From contig NZ_JAHKRM010000024.1 of assembly GCF_019396345.1 (NCBI RefSeq), positions 124,001 through 188,000 of the forward strand: 64,000 nucleotides of DNA, in the 5' to 3' direction. The position numbers and the translations under genes were made by a program. This DNA comes from Nonomuraea guangzhouensis. GTDB taxonomy: Bacteria > Actinomycetota > Actinomycetes > Streptosporangiales > Streptosporangiaceae. The notes under the pieces were generated by a model that worked only from the letters and a program-made list of their open reading frames with translations, was not told the DNA's origin and searched no databases. How positions within the stretch are numbered: position 1 is the first letter of the stretch; each line of letters starts with the position of its first letter. Of this stretch, positions 17,734 to 25,975 are shown piece after piece.

Positions 17734-18045
17734 ATGTACGGAAAATTCGTGGCAGATCCGGAGTCGTTGGAAACCGGATCCGAGCAGATGGGGCGGCATG
17801 CCGAGGAGTACCAGTCGGTGCCCCGGCATCTGGAACAGCTGGGACTCGCCGGCTCATGGGGCAGTGACGGGCTGATCGCGCCGTTCGTCATGGCGTTCGC
17901 GGAATGCGTGCAGGCCGGGGTGCGCACACTGTCCGTCCATGGCGCCGTGCTCGACACCACGGGAAGCGGCTTGGCGGACACGGCCGCCACGATGAGAAAC
18001 GCCGACGCCGCGAGCGTCATCCCGGCGACAAGGACCACGGCATAG
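17734..18045 (+). CDS. WXG100-like small helical protein
   Basis: 103 aa. Helical hairpin organisation with a central turn AGSWGSDGLIAPFV that resembles the WXG turn of ESAT-6/CFP-10-type proteins, then a helix with regular hydrophobic spacing up to LADTAATMRNADA, ending RTTA. Such proteins are typically exported by type VII secretion with a partner. ATG 17734 is used; GTG 17751 after GGAAAA is also plausible. It lies two bases before the larger effector-like gene, so they are coexpressed. No EccC or other secretion gene is in the window. Confidence 0.65.
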   Translation: MYGKFVADPESLETGSEQMGRHAEEYQSVPRHLEQLGLAGSWGSDGLIAPFVMAFAECVQAGVRTLSVHGAVLDTTGSGLADTAATMRNADAASVIPATRTTA

Positions 18046-18047
18046 GC

Positions 18048-18896
18048 ATGGACACGCCGCCCCTCATCGAGGAACTGGCCCAGTTGATCGGCGTCAACGT
18101 CCTCGACGTCGATCCCGACAAGGTGGTGACGGACGCGAGAGCCGTGAGCGACACCGTCCCGAACCTGACCACACTGTCCGAGAACGCCGACTCCACCATG
18201 GAGCGGGCGACCGACGGCTACCAAGGACAGTCGGCGACGGCGCTGGCGGAGAACTGGCAGCGTAACGGCGGGGGCCTGCACCAGACCGCCGCCGCCATGA
18301 ACGTCCTGCCACCGGTGACGAACGGCTTCGCCTCGGTGGCCTCGGCCGCCCGGCTCGCCGAGATCACCCAGCTCGTGGATCTCGCGAGCGTCCTGAAACT
18401 GACCCTGGGAGCGGGCGCGGCGGGAGCGGGCCTGGCGGCGAGCAGAATGGCCTTCTCCCGCGCGGCGATCCAGCGGATCAAGCACACCTTCGAGCGGGGC
18501 GTCGCCACCCGTCTCACCCCCGCCGTCGAACGCATCACCCGCCGGCTCGAGGAACTCGGCGGAAAGGCGGTCGGCCCGCGGGGCGGCCCCGCGCTGGCCG
18601 GGCCGGGCGGCCGGTTGAGCCCGTACGAGAACCCGATCAGGGACCGCGGCCTGCGTACGAACATGGCGTGGGGCAGGAAGGACAACACCGGGAAATTTCA
18701 CGGCGACGTACCAAATACCACTACCGGAATGACGGAAAGAGAGAAAAGGCGAATAAAAAAAGACCTGGAGGACAGCATCAAGACACGAGAGGAAGAAGAC
18801 GCATGGCTCGGCGGATCTGACGCGGGCCACGCGGAAAGAATGCGCCGCGAGCGGGAAGCCCTGAAGAGGATCAACGAAGACCTGAATGAATGGTGA
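18048..18896 (+). CDS. Candidate type VII-secreted effector (WXG-like N-terminus, basic C-terminus)
   Basis: 282 aa. Residues 1-90 form a helical WXG/LXG-like hairpin (ENADSTMERATDGYQGQSATALAENW). Residues about 95-135 are hydrophobic and Ala/Gly-rich. After a Pro/Gly hinge near 185-205, the last ~80 residues (RTNMAWGRKDNTGKF onward) are very rich in Lys, Arg and Glu, and the DNA there (18690-18900) is visibly AT-richer than the rest of the gene. A modular delivery region plus a compositionally foreign tail followed by a HEAT-repeat gene is the pattern of polymorphic toxin systems. The tail matches no toxin family I recognise, so toxicity is inferred. Confidence 0.55.
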   Translation: MDTPPLIEELAQLIGVNVLDVDPDKVVTDARAVSDTVPNLTTLSENADSTMERATDGYQGQSATALAENWQRNGGGLHQTAAAMNVLPPVTNGFASVASAARLAEITQLVDLASVLKLTLGAGAAGAGLAASRMAFSRAAIQRIKHTFERGVATRLTPAVERITRRLEELGGKAVGPRGGPALAGPGGRLSPYENPIRDRGLRTNMAWGRKDNTGKFHGDVPNTTTGMTEREKRRIKKDLEDSIKTREEEDAWLGGSDAGHAERMRREREALKRINEDLNEW

Positions 18897-18903
18897 AGGA
18901 TCC

Positions 18904-19569
18904 ATGAACACGCGATCAGGGGACGACCTGATAGAACGCATTCGCACGCATCCCGACGACGACGCCGTCGTCGGCCCCGCGGCCAATGACCTGCTGGCCG
19001 AGCTGTACGCGGGCTATCCCGTCGAAAACCTGGGCAGGCTCATTCACAGCGACGACGCCACGTCCGTGAAGACGGGCGCCTGGCTGCTTTCGGAGCTGGG
19101 CGAGCGCGCCGCGCCCATGATGACGGAAATCCCGGCACTCCTCGGCCACCCACTCCTCTACGTAAGATTCTTCGCCGTCGAAGTCGTCCTGACGAACGCC
19201 GCCGACGGACCGGTGATCGCGCGAACCCTGAACCTGAGCCAGGACCCTGAACCCGCCGTGCGCTGGAAGGTGCTCCGTTTCCTGGCCGGCGCGACGGTCG
19301 ATCAGCTGGCGGCCGGAGTGCCGCATCTACCGCCGGACCACATCAGAACTTTGACGGAATGGCTACTCAGCCAGGAAACCGAGCAGGCGGACCCCCGCGA
19401 AATCATCGAACGACTCGAAGCCGGCGACCTGACCACGCGCCTGTTCGCCGCCGCGGCGGCGGCCCGCCTGTCCGCAAGGAATGGAGCGGACTCGACGCTT
19501 CTGGAGCGCGCCGCCGACACGGAGACCGAAGAGATCCGCTCGTTCGCCCTGGAGCGGCTGAGGCGATAG
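18904..19569 (+). CDS. HEAT-repeat protein, candidate immunity protein
   Basis: 222 aa composed of helical HEAT-type pairs (for example KTGAWLLSELGERAAPMMTEIPALLGHP and VRFFAVEVVLTNAADGP, then AVRWKVLRFLAG). No signal peptide; cytosolic. ATG 18904 follows GAAGG by five bases and lies seven bases after the effector-like stop, so the two are cotranslated. HEAT/ankyrin-type proteins are frequent immunity partners of polymorphic toxins, which is the reason for the call; a structural or regulatory role is the alternative. Confidence 0.6.
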   Translation: MNTRSGDDLIERIRTHPDDDAVVGPAANDLLAELYAGYPVENLGRLIHSDDATSVKTGAWLLSELGERAAPMMTEIPALLGHPLLYVRFFAVEVVLTNAADGPVIARTLNLSQDPEPAVRWKVLRFLAGATVDQLAAGVPHLPPDHIRTLTEWLLSQETEQADPREIIERLEAGDLTTRLFAAAAAARLSARNGADSTLLERAADTETEEIRSFALERLRR

Positions 19570-19629
19570 CACGGGGGCACTCGTCGTAGCGTTGTGGTCT
19601 TAGCTACCCCCAACGATTAGTTGCCCCCA

Positions 19630-20460
19630 ATGACCAGGACCGCCATGACGGGCGCGGAAATCCCCGACCTCTTCCACGACGATCCGACGGCCCGGCCGCT
19701 CACCTATCCAGGCCGCCTGCCCCGCACCTCCGGGGTGGTGGTCGACAATGCCTACCTGCCCTTGCACCCCGTCGAGGGAAGGCCGGCGGACGAGTGGCGG
19801 GTGGGCGACGAGACGCTGGAACAGCTGCTGGCCCGCCTCGGGCGCTCGCCGATGTCGGCCCGCCGTCCCATCGTGGCCGTGGGATCCAACGCCGCCCCCA
19901 GCCAGCTGCGCCGCAAGTTCCTCAGCCACTCGATCCGGCCGATCATCCCGATGACGCTCGCCGATGTGGACGGCATCGTCGCCGGCGTCTCCGCGCACGT
20001 GAACAAGTGGGGCTACCTGCCCGCCGTACCGGTGGAGGCCCCCGGCGAGACCTCGCGGCTGTTCGTGCTCTGGCTCGATGACGAGGAGCTGGCGACGCTC
20101 GACCGCACCGAGCCCAACTACTGGCGCCGCGCCCTGCCGGCCGAGCGCCACCCGGTGACCCTGGAGTCCGGGGTACGACCGCCGTCGTGCTTCGTCTACG
20201 TCGGCCGGCACGGCTGCCTGGTGGACGCCGCCGGCCGGACCCGAGGCCTGACCGACCAGGCGATGCTCATCCAGAGCCTGCTCGACGAGTCGGAAGAACT
20301 CCGTCGCCTGTGCGGGACGAACCCCGAAGACTTCGTCAGCCGCGTTCGCCAGGAAGTCGTCCGTGAGGCGATCTACCGGCTCTTCCCCGCCGAGCGCCGC
20401 GTCCAGCCGCAACCCCGGCTCATCGCCCTTCCTCCGCTTCTCACCACATTTGGGCATTGA
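19630..20460 (+). CDS. Conserved protein with gamma-glutamylcyclotransferase-like motif
   Basis: About 276 aa. IVAVGSNAAPSQLRRKF near residue 85 resembles the YGSN nucleotide/substrate loop of the GGCT/AIG2 fold, and the following WLDDEELATLDRTEPNYWRR segment resembles the acidic region in that fold. No closer assignment is possible. The start is uncertain: ATG 19630 is used, ATG 19645 (after AGGACC) is possible. It stands alone between the HEAT-repeat gene and the Cys-rich cassette. Confidence 0.55.
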   Translation: MTRTAMTGAEIPDLFHDDPTARPLTYPGRLPRTSGVVVDNAYLPLHPVEGRPADEWRVGDETLEQLLARLGRSPMSARRPIVAVGSNAAPSQLRRKFLSHSIRPIIPMTLADVDGIVAGVSAHVNKWGYLPAVPVEAPGETSRLFVLWLDDEELATLDRTEPNYWRRALPAERHPVTLESGVRPPSCFVYVGRHGCLVDAAGRTRGLTDQAMLIQSLLDESEELRRLCGTNPEDFVSRVRQEVVREAIYRLFPAERRVQPQPRLIALPPLLTTFGH

Positions 20461-20552
20461 CGAAAAATAGTTACATGTTTTGATAGATCAAGTCGGAAAG
20501 TTTCACCACCTCATCGGGGGACCGTCCGGAGCCAACCCCAAGGAGGACGCGC
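20461..20552 (+). promoter_or_regulatory. AT-rich promoter region of the MauA-like cassette
   Basis: The 92-bp gap is AT-rich over its first half and contains the short palindrome TTGAT-AG-ATCAA (20480-20491). GGAGG at about 20541 precedes the ATG by six bases. No recognised factor binding site can be named. Confidence 0.4.
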
Positions 20553-21002
20553 ATGGCGCGCAGCCAGCCCACTGACCCACCCGTCGACTTACTCGCCGCC
20601 GTCCGAGGAGAGGTCTCCTGGTTCTGCTGCGGCACAGCCTGGGGACCATGCAGCACCACCGGCAAGGGAGCCTGTGGCACCTGCAACTCGGGAAGCCTCC
20701 AGCACGCCTGGCCCAACACCTCCGACGCGTGCTGGGCGATCACCCACCCCGACACCTGCGGCTTCAACCTCTCCCGGCGGACCTGCGGCTTCCAGCACAA
20801 GATCACGGGACTGTGCAGCGGTTCCAGCGTCGTCACCGCCATCGCCGACTGCGGTCCGCAGACGGACCTGTTCTGCGGTGAGAAGAGCTGTTGCGGCGCG
20901 ACCTGCGCCACCGACCGCATCATCGACCTCACCCCGGCCGCCTACAGCAAGATCGCCAGTCTCTCCACCGGCCTGCGACCGTGCGAGATCTCGACGCCCT
21001 AG
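20553..21002 (+). CDS. Cysteine-rich protein resembling methylamine dehydrogenase light chain (MauA)
   Basis: 149 aa with 15 Cys. The run CSTTGKGACGTCNSGSL (residues 33-49) followed by CW at 60-61 and DTCGFN at 67-72 parallels CSIDGNICDCSGGSL, then SW and DCCGYN, of the MauA light chain, where multiple disulfides hold a tryptophan tryptophylquinone (TTQ) cofactor. Trp61 fits the first TTQ tryptophan; the place of the second appears to be Phe107-Cys108. Phe107-Cys108 would then rule out a normal TTQ. No signal peptide is visible. A TTA codon is codon 13. It is first in a cassette with a Tat-exported and a MauE-like protein. The MauA relation rests on Cys spacing and is not certain. Confidence 0.5.
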   Translation: MARSQPTDPPVDLLAAVRGEVSWFCCGTAWGPCSTTGKGACGTCNSGSLQHAWPNTSDACWAITHPDTCGFNLSRRTCGFQHKITGLCSGSSVVTAIADCGPQTDLFCGEKSCCGATCATDRIIDLTPAAYSKIASLSTGLRPCEISTP

Positions 21003-21012
21003 GGAGCTGACG

Positions 21013-21612
21013 ATGACCAGCAGACGGCAAATGCTCAAGTCCGCCCTGCTCGGTGGCGGCGCCAGTGTGGTCGCCGCGACCACGCTGGGTTCACTCGGCC
21101 CCGAGGCGGCGTTCGCTTCGACCACGGTTCAGGACGTCGAGCCAGGCGCTCCCGACCCCAACTTCGCCGAGGGCCGGATCCGCTCCATCAAGGACAACAC
21201 GCTCCTCGTCCTGGGCTCGAACATGGTGTTCCACAACATCAGGGTCGTGGACGGCACGAGCCTCTGGAAGCTCGGGCCGGTCCCCTTCGACCAGGCCAAG
21301 CCGGGTGACGGCCTGTACGCCCGGGGCGTCCGGATGCCCGACGGAGTGCTCGCCGCCGAGGCGGTATGGCTCAACATCGTCAACATCAAAGGCCACATCA
21401 AGAACATCACCAGCGACAAGCTCCACCTCGACCACAACGGCCAAGAGGTCCTCTGCCACGTCGTACCTGGCAAGTCGGTCGCCATCCATTCCGAGTCACC
21501 AGCGTCCTCGGACCTGTCGATGCTGCGGGTGAGCCAGCACGTGCAGATCCTGGGCGCGTGGCGGCCGGACACGAACGAGGTCGACATCGCCACCGTCTTC
21601 TCCCCGCACTAG
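21013..21612 (+). CDS. Tat-exported protein with duplicated small beta domain
   Basis: 199 aa. The start TSRRQMLKSALLGGG is a twin-arginine signal, cut near AFA. The mature part has two similar halves of about 65 residues (GRIRSIKDNTLLVL... and GHIKNITSDKLHLD...), each looking like a small beta barrel similar to DUF5666-type domains. GGAG precedes the ATG by seven bases, ten bases after the Cys-rich gene. Because the Cys-rich neighbour lacks a signal peptide, joint export through the Tat pore as a complex is a reasonable inference. Confidence 0.7.
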   Translation: MTSRRQMLKSALLGGGASVVAATTLGSLGPEAAFASTTVQDVEPGAPDPNFAEGRIRSIKDNTLLVLGSNMVFHNIRVVDGTSLWKLGPVPFDQAKPGDGLYARGVRMPDGVLAAEAVWLNIVNIKGHIKNITSDKLHLDHNGQEVLCHVVPGKSVAIHSESPASSDLSMLRVSQHVQILGAWRPDTNEVDIATVFSPH

Positions 21613-21621
21613 GAGCGACAG

Positions 21622-22380
21622 ATGCACGGGATCGCCGCGCTTCAGCCGTACGTGATCGCCCTCTTCCTCGTCTGGGCGGCCCTGATGAAACTGTTCAGCC
21701 GTCGAATGCGGGCGGAAGCCGGGCGGACCGCACTGGCCCGGCTGGTCGGCGCGGCGCGCGCGGTCCCCACGCTCCGGCTCGTCGGCGTGGTGGAGCTCGC
21801 GGTGGCGGCCGCACTGCTGCTGCCTCCGGTCTCCCCTGAGGAGGGCGCGGTCGCCGCCCTGCTCTCCACGGGATTCCTCGCCTATCTCACCTATTCGTAC
21901 GCCACCGCGCCCACCTCGTCCTGCGGCTGCCTGGGCGCGCACTCCCATCCCGTGAACTGGCGCGCCTTCGCCCGCGCGGGGCTGCTGTGCCTCGCGGGCG
22001 TCGCCGCGATCTGGGCACGGCCGTACCCGCTGGATCCCCCACTCGTGACGCTGGGCCTGGTGGAGGTCATCGCCCTGCTCGGCCTGTCGGCGGAGCTGGA
22101 CCGCTACTGGCTGGTCCCGCTGCGCCAGCTGCTCGTCCGGATCCGCCGGCCGCTCGCCGTACGCTCGCCAGCGGAGATCCCGCTGGAGGCCTCGCTGCAC
22201 CTGCTCTACCTCAGCCCCGCCTACTGCTCGGCGTCCGCGCAGCTCACCTCGGACGTCCAGGACGTATGGGATGAGGACGGCCTGCGGTTCGTGGTGTACG
22301 GGGCGCGCGAGCGGACGGCCGTCTTCGCCATCCCCCTGTCCGGAGTCGACCCCTCGGCCATCCGCGTCGCACTCACCTGA
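21622..22380 (+). CDS. MauE/DoxX-like redox-associated membrane protein
   Basis: 252 aa. Four or five membrane helices occupy residues 1-165 (ALQPYVIALFLVWAALMKL; VVELAVAAALLLP; AVAALLSTGFLAYLTYSY), with SSCGCLGAHSHPVN in a loop. This CGC(F/L)G motif is typical of MauE, a protein needed to mature the disulfide-rich MauA. The ~65-residue C-terminal extension (LHLLYLSPAYCSASAQL) is unusual. It starts nine bases after the Tat gene and ends back-to-back with the convergent CU044-like gene. Confidence 0.75.
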   Translation: MHGIAALQPYVIALFLVWAALMKLFSRRMRAEAGRTALARLVGAARAVPTLRLVGVVELAVAAALLLPPVSPEEGAVAALLSTGFLAYLTYSYATAPTSSCGCLGAHSHPVNWRAFARAGLLCLAGVAAIWARPYPLDPPLVTLGLVEVIALLGLSAELDRYWLVPLRQLLVRIRRPLAVRSPAEIPLEASLHLLYLSPAYCSASAQLTSDVQDVWDEDGLRFVVYGARERTAVFAIPLSGVDPSAIRVALT

Positions 22381-23286
22381 TCAGGGCGTCTGGCCGGGCT
22401 GGTCGACGATCCCGGAGCCCAGTACGGACATGGAGGCGGTCTCGCCGTCCTGCTCGACCTTTATCCCCATGTAGTGGTAGTCCTCCGGGTCGAGGATGTA
22501 CGTGCCTTTGCCTGCCTCGCCCAGATCCAGGACGACGCCAATGCCCTGGCGACCGTCACCGTCCGAGACGTTCTCCTGGACGGTGACGTTCGGGATCTTC
22601 GCCAGGGCCCGGTACATCGCCGCCGCCTTGTCCGGCGGGATCATGGGCCCGAACTTCAGATACCACCCGATCGCCCCGAAGGCGTTGACGTCCGGGAGCG
22701 TGCCTTCCGGGCAGTTGGGCTGGCAGATGGACAGGGGAGTCCGCTCCTCCTTGAGCCCGCGGAAGTGCGCGAGCAGCTGGTCGGTATCGGCGGGCAGAGC
22801 CTCCAGTTCCCGTGCGGTCTTGCCCGGGTTCGCCGGCCCCTTCTCGGCGTTCCCGATCTTCAGCTTGCCCCTTACCCGTACGGCGTCCTTCACCCCGTCC
22901 ATCCGGCTCCAGTGCTCGAAGCCAGGCAGGCCGCCACCACCAGGCATGTGCTGGGTCTCTTTCATGTAGAACCACTGGTCGGAGCGGATCTCGACGGCCT
23001 TGGTACGCGCGGCGACGAGGGCCGCGTTCTCCAGCAGGCCGACCCGGTCGGCCGGCCGTACCTTGGCCGGCGGCTCGGCTCCGCCGAGTTGGCTCACGAC
23101 CACCGCGGCGGCGGCCACACCGCAGGCGACCAGGGCCAGGCCCCAGCGCGGGCGGAGCACCGGCCGCTTTCGCGGTGCCGGGGAGCCGCCCCGGATCTCG
23201 GCGAGCAGCCGGCGTTCCTCCGCCCGCACGTCGGGCCGCGCCGGGACCTCGTCGCGCAGCCTGTTGAGGAGTTCGAGCTCGTTCAA
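22381..23286 (-). CDS. CU044_5270-type membrane protein, partner of ECF sigma factor
   Basis: 301 aa. One membrane helix (LALVACGVAAAAVVVSQL, about residues 47-65) separates a ~45-residue cytosolic N-terminus from an extracytoplasmic domain with a conserved pattern (TKAVEIRSDQWFYMKETQ; later GIGVVLDLGEAGKGTYILDP). Family members sit beside ECF sigma genes and are presumed regulators or sensors. The TTG at 23286 overlaps the sigma stop codon (TTGA) with AAGGA upstream, so they are coupled. Confidence 0.75.
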   Translation of the reverse strand: MNELELLNRLRDEVPARPDVRAEERRLLAEIRGGSPAPRKRPVLRPRWGLALVACGVAAAAVVVSQLGGAEPPAKVRPADRVGLLENAALVAARTKAVEIRSDQWFYMKETQHMPGGGGLPGFEHWSRMDGVKDAVRVRGKLKIGNAEKGPANPGKTARELEALPADTDQLLAHFRGLKEERTPLSICQPNCPEGTLPDVNAFGAIGWYLKFGPMIPPDKAAAMYRALAKIPNVTVQENVSDGDGRQGIGVVLDLGEAGKGTYILDPEDYHYMGIKVEQDGETASMSVLGSGIVDQPGQTP

Positions 23287-23906
23287 CGGTTCATTCCTTC
23301 GTCCGCGTCGGTTGGGTCGATGCCACCGAGCACCCGCCGTAGCTTGCTTCGAGCCCGATTGACCCGCGAACGCACCGTCCCCACCGGAACGCCCAGCGCG
23401 TGAGCAGCCTGCTCGTACGTGAGCTCCGCCCACGTCACCAGCAGCAACGCGTCACGGTGCCCCCGAGGAAGCCCGGCCAGAGCGCCGGCCAGACGGCGTC
23501 GCGCACCGTCCGCGGCCACCCTCTGGTCGACCTCGTCGGTGAACGATGCGGTCACCGAGTCCGCCCCCGTGCGGCTCAGTGCCCGATACTGGCTGATCTC
23601 GTGACGCCGGTGCCGCCCGATGAGGTTCGTGGCGATGCCGTACAGCCATGGCCGCGCGTCGTCGCGGGCCAGGTCGTACGTCTCCCGGTGCTGGAAGGCC
23701 CGCGCGAACGTCTCCGCGACGATGTCCTCGGCCGGATCCGGGCCCAGTCGCCTGATGACATAGCGCTTGAGCGCCGGGGCGTGGCGGGTGAACAACGTGG
23801 TGAAGTGTTCGGGCTCATGCCGGGATCGGGCGATCACCGCGGCATCGTCGGCCGCCTCCACGGCCTCGGACCAGGGCGGTGCGTCCGTCCGGCTCTCGTG
23901 TCGCAT
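23283..23906 (-). CDS. ECF RNA polymerase sigma factor
   Basis: 207 aa. Region 2 (FTRHAPALKRYVIRRLGPDPAEDIVAETFARAF) and region 4 (GALAGLPRGHRDALLLVTWAELTYEQAAHALGVPVGTVRSRVNRAR) are complete. The gene is coupled to the downstream CU044-like membrane gene, which may modulate it. A 73-bp gap separates its start from the lysE-type gene on the same strand. Confidence 0.93.
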   Translation of the reverse strand: MRHESRTDAPPWSEAVEAADDAAVIARSRHEPEHFTTLFTRHAPALKRYVIRRLGPDPAEDIVAETFARAFQHRETYDLARDDARPWLYGIATNLIGRHRRHEISQYRALSRTGADSVTASFTDEVDQRVAADGARRRLAGALAGLPRGHRDALLLVTWAELTYEQAAHALGVPVGTVRSRVNRARSKLRRVLGGIDPTDADEGMNR

Positions 23907-23979
23907 CTCGTGCCTCTCGGGTGTCTGTCATGACACGAGTAATTACCGCCGAGAGGCCGCGCGGTTCCCGAAATTTTCG

Positions 23980-24621
23980 CTATGCCGGTACGAGCGCCTT
24001 GGAGCGGTCGGCGACCAGGTGGACGGCGATGCCGGCGAGTACGGTCCCCATGAAGTAGCGCTGGACCCGCAGCCAGAGCGGGCGGCGGGCCAGGAAGGCC
24101 GCCAGCGTGCCCGCCGACACGGCGATCAGGGCGTTGACCAGGGTTCCGATGAAGATCTGGACCGACCCGAGCGCGAGGCTCTGCAGCAGCACGTGTCCCA
24201 TGGCGGGGTCGATAAACTGCGGCAGCAGCGAGAGGTACAGGATCGCGATCTTCGGGTTCAGCAGGCAGGTGAGCAGGCCCATGGCGAAGAGCTTGCGCGG
24301 CGGCTCGATCTCGAGCTCGCGCGGCTCGAAGGCGGAGGTGCCGCCGGGCTTGACGGCGTTCCAGGCCAGCCAGAGCAGGTAGGCGGCGCCGGCCAGCTTG
24401 AGCACGGTGTAGGCGGCCGGCACGTACGCGAAGATCGCCGTCAGGCCCAGGCAGGTGGCCGTCAGATAGACGGTGAAGCCGAGCGCCACCCCGATGAGGG
24501 AGATCAGGCCGGCCCGGCGGCCCTGGGTGATGGAGCGGGACACCAAATAGATCATGTTCGGCCCCGGGGTGAGGACCATGCCCAACGACACCAGTGCGAT
24601 TCCCAGCATTCCGCCCGTCAT
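23980..24621 (-). CDS. LysE family amino-acid exporter
   Basis: 213 aa, six membrane helices. The RhtB/LysE signature GMVLTPGPNMIYLVSRSITQGRRAG lies near the N-terminus. LysE proteins export amino acids or small metabolites. The substrate is unknown. Transcribed away from the zinc metallopeptidase gene at 24752. Confidence 0.92.
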   Translation of the reverse strand: MTGGMLGIALVSLGMVLTPGPNMIYLVSRSITQGRRAGLISLIGVALGFTVYLTATCLGLTAIFAYVPAAYTVLKLAGAAYLLWLAWNAVKPGGTSAFEPRELEIEPPRKLFAMGLLTCLLNPKIAILYLSLLPQFIDPAMGHVLLQSLALGSVQIFIGTLVNALIAVSAGTLAAFLARRPLWLRVQRYFMGTVLAGIAVHLVADRSKALVPA

Positions 24622-24751
24622 ATGGGCACATTAGCGGACATTCTCTCCGCGCTCATCGGGCAAGGGGCGGCGTGACGGGCTCACCGGTGGCATCTAAGGG
24701 CCCCTTTCGGGAAGCTGTCATCCGAGCAGCACCCGAGAAGGGACCTCAGCG

Positions 24752-25594
24752 ATGGACTTCAGGGACGACGCCAACCTCGACGCCTCACAGGTGGAGGACG
24801 TTGGCGGCAGTGGCGGCGGTGGTGGCGGCGGCGGGTTCCCTGGCGGCATGGTCATCGGCGGTGGCGGGATCGTCAGCCTGATCGTGCTCGTCGTGGTCTT
24901 CGTCCTGAACAACCTGAGCGGCGGCGACAACAGCCAGCCCGCTCAGCGGCAGCCGTCCTCGAATCTGTCGCAACAGTGCCGGACCGGCAAGGACGCCGAC
25001 CAGTCGGAGAAGTGCCGGGTCGTGGGTGTGGTCAACAGCATCCAGGACTATTGGAAGACGCAGATTTCCGACTATCGCCCGTCGAAGACGGTCCTGTACT
25101 CCGGCAGCCTGCGTACCGCCTGCGGCGCGGCCAGCTCAGCGCTCGGTCCCTTCTATTGCCCCGGCGACCAGCGCGTCTACCTCGACCTGAGCTTCTTCAC
25201 CCAGCTGCAGAGCCAGTTCGGCGCCAAAGGAGGACCGTTCGCGCAGGCGTATGTGATCGCCCACGAGTACGGCCACCACGTCCAGGACCTGCTGGGCGCA
25301 CTCTCCGAGGGCAACTCGGTGGCGACGGAACTACAGGCCGACTGCTACGCGGGAGTGTGGGCCAAGCACGCCGTCGACACCGGCTTCTACGACAAACCGT
25401 TCACCACCTCGGAGTTCGCCGAGGCGCTCGACGCGGCGGGGGCGGTCGGCGACGACCGGATCCAGCAACGCACTCAAGGCAGGATCGACCCGGAGTCGTT
25501 CACGCACGGCAGCTCGGAGCAACGCGTCAACGCGCTGAATCGCGGTTACAAGACCGGCGACCCAGCACAATGTGCACAGTCTGATCTTCAATAA
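24752..25594 (+). CDS. Neutral zinc metallopeptidase (YpfJ family)
   Basis: 280 aa. A Gly-rich N-terminus leads into one membrane anchor (IVSLIVLVVVFVLNNL, about residues 46-61). The outer domain has IAHEYGHHVQDLLG, the HExxH-type zinc helix, followed by the ELQADCYAGVWAKHA glutamate. ATG 24752 is preceded by GAAGGGACC. Family members are cell-envelope peptidases of unknown substrate. Confidence 0.9.
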   Translation: MDFRDDANLDASQVEDVGGSGGGGGGGGFPGGMVIGGGGIVSLIVLVVVFVLNNLSGGDNSQPAQRQPSSNLSQQCRTGKDADQSEKCRVVGVVNSIQDYWKTQISDYRPSKTVLYSGSLRTACGAASSALGPFYCPGDQRVYLDLSFFTQLQSQFGAKGGPFAQAYVIAHEYGHHVQDLLGALSEGNSVATELQADCYAGVWAKHAVDTGFYDKPFTTSEFAEALDAAGAVGDDRIQQRTQGRIDPESFTHGSSEQRVNALNRGYKTGDPAQCAQSDLQ

Positions 25595-25642
25595 CAGCCC
25601 CGAAGACCCCAAGTAATCGGATTCTCTCCTAAAATCGTTGGG

Positions 25643-25939
25643 GTGATCTTTAAGCTCGTCGGTGACGGACGCCCTTATCCCGACCATGGTCTGACCCCCA
25701 GAGAATGGGCGCAGATCCCCCCACGGCAGGTCCGGCTCGACTCGTTGATCACCACGAAGGCCATGCTGGACCTGCATTCCCTGCTCGCCGCCGACTCCAC
25801 GTTCTACGGCGACCTCTTCCCGCACGTGGTGCAGTGGCAGGGCGAGCTCTATCTGGAGGACGGGCTGCACCGGGCTCTCCGTGCGGCCCTGCACCAGCGA
25901 TCGATCCTGCACGCCAGGGTCCTGGAGATGCCCAGCTGA
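25643..25939 (+). CDS. Conserved actinobacterial protein (VapB-like annotation in relatives)
   Basis: 98 aa. The segments VRLDSLITTKAMLDL, DSTFYGDLFPHVVQW and LYLEDGLHRALRAALHQR are strongly conserved in actinobacterial homologues, which are often labelled VapB-type antitoxins or ParB-like. No toxin gene is adjacent. TAAAAT lies eight bases before the GTG start, so the mRNA may be leaderless. Real function unknown. Confidence 0.7.
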   Translation: MIFKLVGDGRPYPDHGLTPREWAQIPPRQVRLDSLITTKAMLDLHSLLAADSTFYGDLFPHVVQWQGELYLEDGLHRALRAALHQRSILHARVLEMPS

Positions 25940-25975
25940 AAAAGAAATGTCGGTCCCCTCGGGCAGGATGCCGCC

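Noticed and set aside
20553..22380. True methylamine dehydrogenase operon
   Set aside because: No large subunit (mauB), no mauG/mauD, and the second TTQ tryptophan seems absent.
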